From assembly GCA_000435175.1 (NCBI GenBank), contig FR880018.1, positions 1 to 46,443 of the forward strand: 46,443 nucleotides of DNA. The letters are read 5' to 3'. The first letter of the stretch is position 1. Each line of letters opens with the position of its first letter. Of the stretch, positions 28,148 to 35,522 are shown one piece after another. The stretch is from Clostridium sp. CAG:245 (GTDB taxonomy: Bacteria; Bacillota; Clostridia; TANB77; CAG-508). The notes beneath the pieces are model-generated. The model was not told the origin of the DNA. It ran no database searches and saw only the letters and a list, made by a program, of their open reading frames with translations. Position numbers and translations under genes: made by a program.

Positions 28148-28690
28148 TTATTTATCATACTCATATTCTTGTATTACTTTTCCATCTACGTCTTTTAATA
28201 TTATCTTGTTCTCATCTAATATGATATAGCTGTGTGCTGTGTTGCATTTTGGTAGTGATATTGACCCTGGATTTGCAAATATCAAACCTTCTTTTTCTTC
28301 TATAAATCCTTGATGTATATGACCATAAATCATTATGTCGAAATCGTCATAAGGTATGTTTTCTATGTTGTATTTGTGTCCGTGTGTGAAGTAGAATTTT
28401 TTTCCGTTTATCTCCATTAATATGTGGTCGTTGAATTTGAATTCTGAAATCATTTCGTCTACTTCTGCGTCACAGTTTCCTCTTACTACTAATAGCCTGT
28501 CTTTCATTGAGTTTAATGTTTCTGCAACCTTCATTGGATTGTATTCTTGACTCAAATCGTTTCTTGGACCATGGTAATATAAGTCTCCTAATAAAATTAT
28601 TTTTTCTGGGTTCTCTCTTTCTACTATTTCTCTTATTTTGTCAGCATAATATCCAGAACCATGTATATCTGATATAACTAAAACTTTCAT
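28148..28690 (-). CDS. YfcE/MJ0936-type metallophosphoesterase
   Basis: 180 residues with the complete calcineurin-like metal site: VISDIHG (residues 5-11), LLGDLYYHGPRN, VRGNCD, FTHGHK and YGHIHQG. LIFANPGSISLPK closes the family signature. Such enzymes hydrolyse phosphodiesters; the physiological substrate is unknown. It stands alone between the DUF3800 gene and the beta-helix protein gene, with GGAAA upstream of the ATG. Confidence 0.87.
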   Translation of the reverse strand: MKVLVISDIHGSGYYADKIREIVERENPEKIILLGDLYYHGPRNDLSQEYNPMKVAETLNSMKDRLLVVRGNCDAEVDEMISEFKFNDHILMEINGKKFYFTHGHKYNIENIPYDDFDIMIYGHIHQGFIEEKEGLIFANPGSISLPKCNTAHSYIILDENKIILKDVDGKVIQEYEYDK

Positions 28691-28757
28691 GCTATTTTTC
28701 CTTTCTCGTTTTTCTAATTTATATCATATTTTCTGTTTATTCTCAATAAAATTGATG

Positions 28758-28783
28758 CAAAAAGACAGCAATTTCTTGCTGCC
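28758..28783 (-). terminator. Intrinsic terminator of the beta-helix surface protein gene
   Basis: GGCAGCAA (28783-28776 read on the minus strand) pairs with TTGCTGTC (28771-28764), with a GAAA loop and one G-U pair, then TTTTT. It lies directly after the gene's stop codon. Confidence 0.72.
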
Positions 28784-28789
28784 TTCTAC

Positions 28790-30745
28790 CTAATTTATAG
28801 CTACTCCGTTTACATATAGTGTATATCCATTAAAATCTATGTGGCTATATGTTGAATCTTCATCTTCTAATGAAGTTACATAAGAGTTGCCTGTTAATTT
28901 TATTTTTGATGTGCTATCTAATTTTAAAGTTATACTTTTAGCTTCGTTTGCACCGTTGATTGTTCCCTCATAGTATGAACCTTCAGCCATTTCCATGTCT
29001 AATGTTGAAATTGAATCTATTACGATGTTTCCTTCTGCTTTTTGATTTGTCATTTTTAGTGTTACATTTCCGCCGTTTGAACCGCTCTTTCCCCATGAGT
29101 CTTTTTGTGCTCTTAGGAAGTTTCCTGTGCTGTCGTTGTTTATTATTGTGTTGTTTTCTAAGTTGATTGTTGCAGTTGTGTTTGTAATATAGAATGTATC
29201 TCCATTGTTTGTTGTTATGTTGCTATTTTTTGCTGTGAATGTTGCTGTTCCGTTTGAAGCGTCTCCACTCATTGATTGATATAGGAATACGTTTTTGTAG
29301 GTTATTGATTGTCCGTTTAGTTTTGTGTTGCTGTCTGTTAAGTCGCAGTTTTCTATTGTTACAGTGTTAGCACCTTCTATTACTATTCCTTCTGATGCCT
29401 TAGCAACTAGAGTTGCATCTTTTACAGTGATGTCCGCTGTTGAGTATATTGATGGAGAACCTTGACCTGTTGTTGTGTATGTTCCTTTTTCTACATTTAC
29501 TTTTCCGCCACCTCTATCGCTTCTTATTGCTGCACTTGATGTTCCACTCGTATTTATTGTTAAGTTTGTTGCATTAGTCGTTCCTCCACCAGTTGTCATT
29601 ATTCCTCCGGCGTTATCTCCCGTGGTTGTAATGTTAGAATTGCTTATTGTTACGGTTGTTCCATCACTCGATGAATTGTTTGTTGTTGCAGAACCTCCAT
29701 AACTGAATACTCCGTTTGCACCGTCTGCATTTGTTGCAACTGTTATGTTGTCTAGAGTTAAATTTGCTCCATCTTTTGCAAGCACTGCCGAGTTATTTCC
29801 ATAGAAGTTACTGCTGTCTCCTCCATCAGAATCTCCCGTTTTTGTAACATTTACATTAGATACGCTTACATCTATGTCTCCACTTGCAAGTAAAGCGTTT
29901 TCATCTGCTGTTGTAGAAGAATATTCTCCACTGCTTATTGTTGCATCTTCGGTAATCTCTTTGCTTGCCGTATATGTTACATTACTTGATGCTCCACCAT
30001 TTCCGCCTGGCATTTTCATTCCATTTGATGCTTGCATTCCGCTTTGTGTTTGGTTTGTTTCGATTAATTTATTTGCAATAAATGCTTGTGCCACAGTTAA
30101 TACAGCTGTTAATATTGCAACTATTAAGACTAATATTACAATATTTTTTGCACCACTTAGAGTCATTGCGATCGTCTTTTTATTGAAGTTTGACATTATT
30201 AAAAATGCGATTAATAAGCTTATTAAGAAAGCTTCAACACCAAATAAAATATAATATTCAATGTTGATTTCTTTACTTTCCCTGTTTTCTGTTGGCATTC
30301 CATTGTTATTATCACTTGGTCTTGTTGGCATTTCAGACGAGTCATTGTTACTACCATCCTCAGGTTTAGTTGGTGACTCTGATGTGCTATTACCATTACT
30401 ATCATCTGGCTTTGTTGGTGGTTCTCCCATACTATTGCCATTATTTTCATTTGGCATTGTTGGTGGTTCACTCATATTGCTATTATCACCACTACCGTCT
30501 GGCTTAGCAGGTGGTGTGCCCTGGTTCTGTCCCATGCTGTTATCGGATTGGTTCTGTCCAGCATTATTATCGTTTTGTCCGGGCCCTCCTTGACCACCTT
30601 GATCTGGTGGAGTTCCCATGTTTTGTCCTACATTTTCAGAATTTGTACTCACACTATCTTTTGCAAGTTTTACTGTAAATCCACTCGCAATTCCTAGTAT
30701 AATTATAAGTGTAATTATAATTATATTTTTTGTTTTTCTTTTCAT
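28790..30745 (-). CDS. Membrane-anchored protein with low-complexity linker and beta-helix domain
   Basis: 651 residues. An N-terminal hydrophobic helix (about 7-27) could be a signal anchor. Residues 35-155 are a low-complexity Gly/Asn/Pro/Ser linker of imperfect ~18-residue repeats around PPTKPDDSNGNS. Two more membrane helices lie near 168-188 and 200-222. Residues 265-651 form a right-handed parallel beta-helix: many short N-x-[TS]-V/I strands such as VTISNSNITTTGDNAGGI and turns with repeated Ser/Thr/Asn. There is no Cys in the beta-helix and no LPXTG motif. It may be a cell-surface adhesin-like protein, with the beta-helix outside, but the ligand is unknown. It starts at ATG with a GAGG-type SD. 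Confidence 0.72.
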   Translation of the reverse strand: MKRKTKNIIIITLIIILGIASGFTVKLAKDSVSTNSENVGQNMGTPPDQGGQGGPGQNDNNAGQNQSDNSMGQNQGTPPAKPDGSGDNSNMSEPPTMPNENNGNSMGEPPTKPDDSNGNSTSESPTKPEDGSNNDSSEMPTRPSDNNNGMPTENRESKEINIEYYILFGVEAFLISLLIAFLIMSNFNKKTIAMTLSGAKNIVILVLIVAILTAVLTVAQAFIANKLIETNQTQSGMQASNGMKMPGGNGGASSNVTYTASKEITEDATISSGEYSSTTADENALLASGDIDVSVSNVNVTKTGDSDGGDSSNFYGNNSAVLAKDGANLTLDNITVATNADGANGVFSYGGSATTNNSSSDGTTVTISNSNITTTGDNAGGIMTTGGGTTNATNLTINTSGTSSAAIRSDRGGGKVNVEKGTYTTTGQGSPSIYSTADITVKDATLVAKASEGIVIEGANTVTIENCDLTDSNTKLNGQSITYKNVFLYQSMSGDASNGTATFTAKNSNITTNNGDTFYITNTTATINLENNTIINNDSTGNFLRAQKDSWGKSGSNGGNVTLKMTNQKAEGNIVIDSISTLDMEMAEGSYYEGTINGANEAKSITLKLDSTSKIKLTGNSYVTSLEDEDSTYSHIDFNGYTLYVNGVAIN

Positions 30746-30912
30746 TTTCTAACCTCCTCAAGATATAATAATTTTCGACACGTTTTGTAAATAAAAGATT
30801 TTTGTGTCTCGAATATTTCAAAAAGTTTTTCTTTCATCTTGATGCTATTTTAGTTTTGAAAAATTAAATGAATATTAAATTTTTATTTTTTTGTAAAAAA
30901 TTATTTAAATAA

Positions 30913-30947
30913 CAAGACACCCACCGTTATTTTAACGGTGGGGCTTG
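30913..30947. repeat. Hairpin element at the 3' end of the sigma-factor gene
   Basis: A 9-bp perfect stem (30920-30928 with 30934-30942, CCCACCGTT/AACGGTGGG) has a 5-base loop, and outer CAAG/CTTG arms (30913-30916 with 30944-30947) extend it after an internal mismatch. It is very GC-rich for this genome and sits 6-8 bases past the sigma-factor stop. It may be that gene's terminator, although the T run after it is weak. Hairpins of this look also occur at IS200/IS605-type ends, so a stranded element end is an alternative. Confidence 0.5.
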
Positions 30948-30952
30948 GGAAT

Positions 30953-31981
30953 TTATTTGTTTACTCTGTATTTACCTCGTCCAATGCGTGTTATTGCTCC
31001 ATGCCTAACTTCATACCTCAGAAAGGCGAAAACGTCAACATATCTAATGTTGGCAAATTTTGCTGTAACTTCTTTTACTACAAGGACATCCTGGGACATC
31101 ATGAATTCATATACTTTCGCATTCTCTTTATCTTTTTTATAAACGTCTCTCCTTTTTGTTTTTTTCTGTTTATAAGGTTCTATCTTTGGAAGAATTTCCG
31201 CAATTGTTATGTATGCTTCTTCTTCAGCATAAGTGCTTACAGTTATCGAGCTTCCACCGATGCTTACCATGTAATCCGGAATGTTATCGGTATATGTTCT
31301 CTGTTCTGTAAGAATTTGATATGCTAATCTGCATTTTGCTTCATCTTCCAACATGATGTTTAGGTAGTACTTCGTTGGAGTAACCCGAACTCTTATTTCT
31401 TTAGTATAGTCTGGGTTCTGGTCAATAAAATTTTTAACCTTACTAAAGGCACTTTTTATTACTCTCGAAATACTTGCTTGCGAAAGATCAACTTGTTTTC
31501 CTATTTCGGTTTGTTTCATTCCTCCTAATCTATAGAAAACTACTTGTTTTTCTTTTAATTTGAGTGAACTCATATTTAGTAAGAGTTCCAAAGTTCTTTC
31601 TAATGAGTCTCTTTCTTCTATTCCTTTCGTAAAGTCTGTCGGATCTACTAGTACTATGTCTTTAAGTGATATTTTGTCGTCTCCTTCTTCTTTACATGTT
31701 ACTATACTTTCCAAAGAGATTTCTTTTGACCGATTTTTAGTTTTTCGCTTTGCCATGTAAAACTCATTTTCTATACATTTTTTAGCATAAGTTCCAAACG
31801 TATTATTTGCCGATGCATCATATGTTGCTGCTGCCTTTATTAATCCAATGTTTCCTACTGACAACAGGTCTTCATATTCAGTGTTTTTACAAGGTAACCT
31901 CCTTAAAAAGTACGGAACGACTTTCAAGTTTTTTTCTACAATTTTTCTTTGTTTATCATTTAACACATAAGTTTTTGACAT
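30953..31981 (-). CDS. Sigma-70 family RNA polymerase sigma factor with C-terminal extension
   Basis: 342 residues. Region 2 is recognisable as YEDLLSVGNIGLIKAAATYD with NTFGTYAKKCIENEFYMAKR (about 37-78), and region 4 as LKEKQVVFYRLGGMKQTEIG with SQASISRVIKSAFSKVKNFI (about 140-185). Region 1.1 is absent and region 3 is reduced. The last ~150 residues are not part of usual sigma factors; their final part (YVDVFAFLRYEVRHGAITRI) could be a winged-helix. AGGA precedes the ATG. It is an alternative sigma factor of sporulation/SigF-like length plus an added domain; target genes are unknown. It stands alone between the surface protein and the two-component system. Confidence 0.75.
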   Translation of the reverse strand: MSKTYVLNDKQRKIVEKNLKVVPYFLRRLPCKNTEYEDLLSVGNIGLIKAAATYDASANNTFGTYAKKCIENEFYMAKRKTKNRSKEISLESIVTCKEEGDDKISLKDIVLVDPTDFTKGIEERDSLERTLELLLNMSSLKLKEKQVVFYRLGGMKQTEIGKQVDLSQASISRVIKSAFSKVKNFIDQNPDYTKEIRVRVTPTKYYLNIMLEDEAKCRLAYQILTEQRTYTDNIPDYMVSIGGSSITVSTYAEEEAYITIAEILPKIEPYKQKKTKRRDVYKKDKENAKVYEFMMSQDVLVVKEVTAKFANIRYVDVFAFLRYEVRHGAITRIGRGKYRVNK

Positions 31982-32115
31982 TTATAGCTATCCTTTCTTT
32001 TACAGCTACTTATTGAACGTCTAAATAAACAATATTCTCCCTTCGTATAATCAAATCGTTGGATTTGTACTATCTATTTTAGCACCATTTTATGTAGAAT
32101 GCAACAAAGTGATGC

Positions 32116-33297
32116 TTATTTTAGCACCACTTTAAATGTTGTTATTCCTTTTTCCGATTCTACCGATATTTTTCCATTATGATTTTCTACTATATTTTTT
32201 GCTATTGCAAGCCCTAAGCCATATCTGTTTGTGTCTCTGTTTCTAGATTCATCCTCTCTATAGAATCTCTCAAATATTTTTTCTCGTATTTCTTTTGGGA
32301 TTTCTTTTCCCCTGTTTGATACTGTTAATACTGTATCATTCTTTTGTTTTTTCAGTGCAATACTTATTTTTCCATTCGTTTCACTATGTTTTATAGCATT
32401 GTCTATGAGTATTGCTACTAGTTGTTTTATTTGACTACTATTACATTTTATATTTATGTCTTTTTGTATATCATATTTTAGTTCTATTTTATTTTCATAC
32501 ATCAAACTCTCGAATGTTAATACAGACATCTCTACTATTTTTGATAAATTTTCTTCTTGCTGTACCTCTTTTTCTTTTCCTTCTTCTAATTTTGCCAAAT
32601 CCAATAAGCTTGTTACTAGCTCATTCATTCTGTCCGCTTCGCTCTTTATATTATTTAACCATTTCTTTTCTTCTGGCTCTTTTTCCAACGCTTCTGCGTT
32701 CGCCATTATTACCGCAATAGGAGTTTTTAGTTCATGTGATGCATCTGCCACAAATTGTTTTTGCCTGTTAAATGACTCTATTACTGGTTTTATTATCCAT
32801 CTCGTTATTTCTACAGTCAAAATAATTATTATAACTTCTATTAGTGCAAAAATTAAAATTGATGTTTTTAATAATGACTCTAATTTTGCCTTGGCTGATG
32901 TATTATCTACTATAGTTAGTGTGTTTGGTGCTTGAAAAGAATATGAGTATTTGTCTAAATATAAATTTCCTATCTTGCTTCCTTGTTTCGTATTTGAACT
33001 TTCCAATATATCCTCTGCAATCTGAGTTATTTTTTCATCCGAAATATTGTTATCTGTATGGTTTATTACTTCTGTTACTTTATTTGATGTATTGTATTTT
33101 ACCGTATATACTACTGCATCCATAAAAACTGGCATTCCCGGTGCCTGTCTATCATTTTCCATTCTACTTAATTTATTTTCTATTTCTACTTTTTCATGAT
33201 TGTAATCTTGAAAATTAAATATGCACAATACACTCACAAGAAATATTGTTAATATAGCAAACATTACCAAAAATATTTTTTTCTTTAACTTTTCCAT
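32116..33297 (-). CDS. Sensor histidine kinase
   Basis: 393 residues from ATG 33297, chosen for the AGAGGTG just upstream; the longer frame from 33315 overlaps the response-regulator stop. Two membrane helices (about 7-28 and 145-165) flank an extracellular sensing region of ~115 residues. The HisKA box is FVADASHELKTPIAVIMANA with the phospho-His, and the ATPase has N (LIDNAIKHS), G1 (VSNRGKEIP), F (FERFYR) and G2 (GLGLAI) motifs. It follows the response-regulator gene with a 10-base gap. The signal is unknown. Confidence 0.9.
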   Translation of the reverse strand: MEKLKKKIFLVMFAILTIFLVSVLCIFNFQDYNHEKVEIENKLSRMENDRQAPGMPVFMDAVVYTVKYNTSNKVTEVINHTDNNISDEKITQIAEDILESSNTKQGSKIGNLYLDKYSYSFQAPNTLTIVDNTSAKAKLESLLKTSILIFALIEVIIIILTVEITRWIIKPVIESFNRQKQFVADASHELKTPIAVIMANAEALEKEPEEKKWLNNIKSEADRMNELVTSLLDLAKLEEGKEKEVQQEENLSKIVEMSVLTFESLMYENKIELKYDIQKDINIKCNSSQIKQLVAILIDNAIKHSETNGKISIALKKQKNDTVLTVSNRGKEIPKEIREKIFERFYREDESRNRDTNRYGLGLAIAKNIVENHNGKISVESEKGITTFKVVLK

Positions 33298-33307
33298 TTT
33301 TTCACCT

Positions 33308-33988
33308 CTAATCAACTTCTAATTTGTACCCTAGACCTCTAATAGCTTTTATCTGAACATTAGACCCTATTATTTTAATTTTCTTTCTTATAAATGAAAG
33401 ATATGCTTCCAAGTTGTTTGACTCTGATTCATTATCTAGTCCCCAAATTTTTTCATATAGTTGTTCTTTTTGTAAAACTTGATTTTGATTTTTCATTAGA
33501 TATTCTAATAACATAAATTCTTTACAGACAACTTCTATAGACTCATTGTTTGTAGTGCATGTTAATGTTGTATTTTTTATATTAAGCCTTAAATCTCCTG
33601 CTTCTACATAGTCTTTTTGTACTTGTACATTATCCATTCTAAGCTGTGCATTTACTCTAGCAACTAATTCATCAATATGGAATGGTTTTGTTAAATAATC
33701 ATTTGCTCCGTTATTAAAGCCTGTAAGCTTGTCTTCTATCATAGATTTTGCAGTCAGCATTATTACTTTTGCATTAATTTTCTCTCTTCTGATTTCTTCC
33801 AAAATTTTAAATCCGTCAACTTTAGGAAGCATTACATCTAAAATTATTAAATCATATATATTCGTAAGAGCATTATCCAAACCTTCTTCTCCATTGCCAA
33901 ATACATCTACTATATAATTTTCTTTTCTAAGTCTGCTGGCAATTACATCGGCAATTTTAAATTCGTCTTCTACAATTAAAATCCTCAT
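33308..33988 (-). CDS. OmpR-family response regulator
   Basis: 226 residues. The receiver domain has the acidic pair VEDE (6-9), phospho-acceptor LIILDVMLPKVDG (Asp about 53), LTAKS (Thr about 80) and DYLTKPF (Lys about 102). The C-terminal winged-helix DNA-binding domain ends in LYEKIWGLDNESESNNLEAY and VQIKAIRGLGYKLE, the OmpR/PhoB pattern. It pairs with the downstream histidine kinase. No operator can be inferred from the sequence. Confidence 0.92.
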   Translation of the reverse strand: MRILIVEDEFKIADVIASRLRKENYIVDVFGNGEEGLDNALTNIYDLIILDVMLPKVDGFKILEEIRREKINAKVIMLTAKSMIEDKLTGFNNGANDYLTKPFHIDELVARVNAQLRMDNVQVQKDYVEAGDLRLNIKNTTLTCTTNNESIEVVCKEFMLLEYLMKNQNQVLQKEQLYEKIWGLDNESESNNLEAYLSFIRKKIKIIGSNVQIKAIRGLGYKLEVD

Positions 33989-34090
33989 ACAAGTTTTCCT
34001 CTTTCATGTTAAAATCATATATATTATATCATAGCTTCATAATATTAAATAGATGTTAAATATTCTTAATCCAAATTTTTTTCATGCAAA

Positions 34091-34115
34091 AGGCGGAGGA
34101 TAATATCCCCCGCCT
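34091..34115 (-). terminator. Intrinsic terminator of the first small-protein cassette
   Basis: AGGCGG (34115-34110 on the minus strand) pairs with CCGCCT (34096-34091), continued by a G-U and GGAT/ATCC around a 3-base loop, followed by TTTGC. It closes the transcript of the 34125-34409 gene. Confidence 0.7.
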
Positions 34116-34124
34116 ATGCAGTGT

Positions 34125-34409
34125 TTAAACTGTAGCGACTCCTCTTTGTTTAAGTGCTCTTCTCTTTGATTTTTCTTCAATATCCCTCTCGCAGACTCTA
34201 ATAACTCTGCCCGAGTTGTGAAGAACAATAAAGACATCTCCTTCATCGATTGTACCATTGACCATGCTAAACTTCGACATAGGAACATAAGTCATTTTTA
34301 CTTGACTCGTTACATATGCCTTTTTAGCACTTTCGTCTACCGGGATCATCTCGACTTCGCACAGTGCAAAGGTCTCGTCTTTGCTAATAATCTCCAAATA
34401 ACTTTTCAT
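34125..34409 (-). CDS. Small unknown protein, first cassette
   Basis: 94 residues from ATG 34409, which has GAAAGGA upstream at suitable distance; the ATG at 34427 lacks an SD. I do not recognise the family. It has a beta-rich centre (KSYLEIISKDETFALCEVEM, KAYVTSQVKMTYVP, GDVFIVLHNSGRVIRVCE) and a basic tail (KSKRRALKQRGVATV). No signal peptide or membrane helix is seen. It is preceded by a 20-codon ORF with its own strong SD and lies under the promoter at 34542-34570. GC content is higher than in neighbouring genes. Confidence 0.6.
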   Translation of the reverse strand: MKSYLEIISKDETFALCEVEMIPVDESAKKAYVTSQVKMTYVPMSKFSMVNGTIDEGDVFIVLHNSGRVIRVCERDIEEKSKRRALKQRGVATV

Positions 34410-34448
34410 CTTGACTTTTCCTTTCATCGTTTTATTAAAAAATTATAG

Positions 34449-34511
34449 CTATTGCATTTTCACACATGCTTGCCTACCAAGCATTTCTTTTATCACACTG
34501 CCAATTGTCAT
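34449..34511 (-). CDS. 20-residue small ORF ahead of the cassette gene
   Basis: ATG 34511 has an AAGGAGG (34520-34526) at good spacing and opens a 20-codon frame (MTIGSVIKEMLGRQACVKMQ) ending at TAG 34449-34451. It begins 30 bases after the promoter -10 box and ends 39 bases before the next start, so it could be a leader peptide or a free small protein. A 7-bp stem (ATGCTTG/CAAGCAT) lies inside it. The SD and promoter are convincing; expression is unproven. Confidence 0.5.
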   Translation of the reverse strand: MTIGSVIKEMLGRQACVKMQ

Positions 34512-34541
34512 ATGTGATTCCTCCTTTCGTTCATACTTTCT

Positions 34542-34570
34542 ATTATAACATATTATTCTTAGTTTGGCAA
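34542..34570 (-). promoter_or_regulatory. Promoter of the first small-protein cassette
   Basis: TTGCCA (34570-34565), a 17-base spacer and TATAAT (34547-34542) on the minus strand. The -10 box is perfect. Confidence 0.8.
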
Positions 34571-34594
34571 ATTATTCCAAATTTATTTACATAA

Positions 34595-34639
34595 ACAGAA
34601 CAACATGGTCACTTCATCGTAGTTTCCATGTTGTTCTGT
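34595..34639 (-). terminator. Strong intrinsic terminator of the second cassette
   Basis: A 14-bp perfect stem (34595-34608 with 34626-34639, ACAGAACAACATGG and its complement) with a 17-base loop follows the stop of the 34646-34924 gene. The downstream sequence on the minus strand is only moderately T-rich (TTATG). Confidence 0.7.
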
Positions 34640-34645
34640 AATCAA

Positions 34646-34924
34646 TTACTCGTTAAGGACTGCCTGGTACCTTTCGAACTCCTCCAACGTCATTTTTCGC
34701 GATTTGCCGTTCATATCAATGACATCCGAAGAATCCAACTCTTTCCAGAAACCTGGTACCTCCTTGCCAGAAAGTGTCTTTCCTCCTCGGATCCAGCATA
34801 TCTGGCCTACGTGATTTCCAGCAATTTCAAAGCCAAAAATCCTGTTTTGGTATACGTAACCTTGCGGCAGTTTGGGTACTTTGTGACTAATAATTAGCCG
34901 CTTCCATAATTCTTTAACTTTCAT
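34646..34924 (-). CDS. Small unknown protein, paralogue A
   Basis: 92 residues, family not recognised. It shares a pattern with the protein at 35077-35370: P.G...V..N/G.FG....N..G...CWI...K.L......PG[FY]WK...S. The core motifs here are YQNRIFGFEIAGNHVGQICW and VPGFWKELDSS. The start ATG has AAGGAGG five bases upstream. It is a single-gene unit: own promoter (34981-35009), leader hairpin beside the SD, own terminator. No membrane helix. The GC-rich codon use differs from the AT-rich neighbours. Confidence 0.65.
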   Translation of the reverse strand: MKVKELWKRLIISHKVPKLPQGYVYQNRIFGFEIAGNHVGQICWIRGGKTLSGKEVPGFWKELDSSDVIDMNGKSRKMTLEEFERYQAVLNE

Positions 34925-34937
34925 TTTTTCCTCCTTT

Positions 34938-34952
34938 CCCCAATTATTGGGG
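34938..34952 (-). promoter_or_regulatory. Leader hairpin next to the SD of paralogue A
   Basis: The palindrome CCCCAATAATTGGGG on the minus strand (6- to 7-bp stem) ends three bases before AAGGAGG. In the mRNA it would stand right beside the ribosome-binding site. A further AAGTAT/ATACTT pairing lies upstream of it. A near-copy precedes paralogue B (35382-35394), so it may be a shared translational control element. Confidence 0.5.
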
Positions 34953-34980
34953 ACAAGTATTTATATTCGGATACTTCTTT

Positions 34981-35009
34981 ATTATACCATTTTTTCCTTG
35001 TTTTGGCAA
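34981..35009 (-). promoter_or_regulatory. Promoter of paralogue A
   Basis: TTGCCA (35009-35004), a 17-base spacer and TATAAT (34986-34981) on the minus strand. The same -35 hexamer, spacer length and -10 hexamer occur at 34542-34570. Confidence 0.8.
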
Positions 35010-35024
35010 ATGTTATGTCAATTT

Positions 35025-35080
35025 CTAAGAAAAAAGATGCAAACATTTGCATTAGCATCTGTTTGCATCTTTTTTCTTAG
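35025..35080 (-). terminator. Terminator with a 21-bp perfect stem
   Basis: 35025-35045 pairs perfectly with 35060-35080 around a 14-base loop. The stem includes A6 and T6 tracts, so it can act as a terminator in both directions. The right arm overlaps the stop codon of the 35077 gene (TAA 35077-35079). Confidence 0.75.
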
Positions 35081-35370
35081 AAGTTGCCTGTCGAATGTTG
35101 CCAAGCCTCGTCTGCAGTTAACTGAACAAACTCTCCATCCATAGTCACCTTTTGTGTACTATGTACATCCTTCCAGTAACCAGGAAGATTAACTTCATTG
35201 CCATCATCACATAACTTCTTACACGGCTTAATCCAACAAGCCAAAGTTCTGCCGTTTGTAGCAAAATATATGCCAAACACTCCTTTATACACAAAATAGT
35301 CTATTGGACCTTCTGGCCTTTTGGTTGGCTTAACAATTTCTTTTGCAACTCTTTTAATTTTTTCAATCAT
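35077..35370 (-). CDS. Small unknown protein, paralogue B
   Basis: 97 residues, family not recognised but clearly related to the protein at 34646-34924: shared pattern FVYKGVFGIYFATNGRTLAC / WIKPCKK / LPGYWKDVHS. The N-terminal 20 residues are basic (KIKRVAKEIVKPTKRP). AAAGG lies six bases before the ATG. It has its own promoter and the 21-bp-stem terminator, so it is monocistronic. Tandem duplication of an ancestral cassette is the simplest origin. Confidence 0.65.
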   Translation of the reverse strand: MIEKIKRVAKEIVKPTKRPEGPIDYFVYKGVFGIYFATNGRTLACWIKPCKKLCDDGNEVNLPGYWKDVHSTQKVTMDGEFVQLTADEAWQHSTGNF

Positions 35371-35381
35371 ACTCTGCCTTT

Positions 35382-35394
35382 CCCCAATTATGGG
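35382..35394 (-). promoter_or_regulatory. Leader element next to the SD of paralogue B
   Basis: CCCATAATTGGGG followed by AAAGG on the minus strand repeats the 34938-34952 element ATAATTGGGGAAAGG almost exactly, although the stem here is shorter. Conservation of this stretch in two otherwise divergent leaders suggests function. Confidence 0.45.
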
Positions 35395-35424
35395 ATATAA
35401 AGTGTAAAAAATACGACATACACA

Positions 35425-35453
35425 ATTATAGCAACTTTATTTATAAAAAGCAA
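35425..35453 (-). promoter_or_regulatory. Promoter of paralogue B
   Basis: TTGCTT (35453-35448), a 17-base spacer and TATAAT (35430-35425) on the minus strand, just past the HU terminator. Confidence 0.75.
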
Positions 35454-35466
35454 TAAATTATAAAAA

Positions 35467-35490
35467 ATACATGGAATTTTTTCCATGTAT
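35467..35490 (-). terminator. Intrinsic terminator of the HU gene
   Basis: A 10-bp perfect stem (35467-35476 with 35481-35490, ATACATGGAA/TTCCATGTAT) with a 4-base loop is followed on the minus strand by TTTTTTAT. Confidence 0.8.
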
Positions 35491-35522
35491 TCATATGAAT
35501 TCATATTTCTATATTAATTCAA

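Noticed and set aside
30223..30593. Frames on both strands overlapping the repeat linker of the beta-helix protein
   Set aside because: They arise from the low-complexity repeats (His/Gln/Met-rich or Leu/Ser/Gly-rich) and have no ribosome-binding site.
30773..30815. Imperfect inverted repeat TTCGACAC ... GTGTCTCGAA upstream of the beta-helix gene
   Set aside because: Two-base bulge and long AT loop; too weak to call an operator without conservation data.
34082..34288. Alternative 68-codon frame overlapping the first small-protein gene
   Set aside because: Runs through the terminator hairpin, has no SD, and the 34125-34409 frame has better start context.
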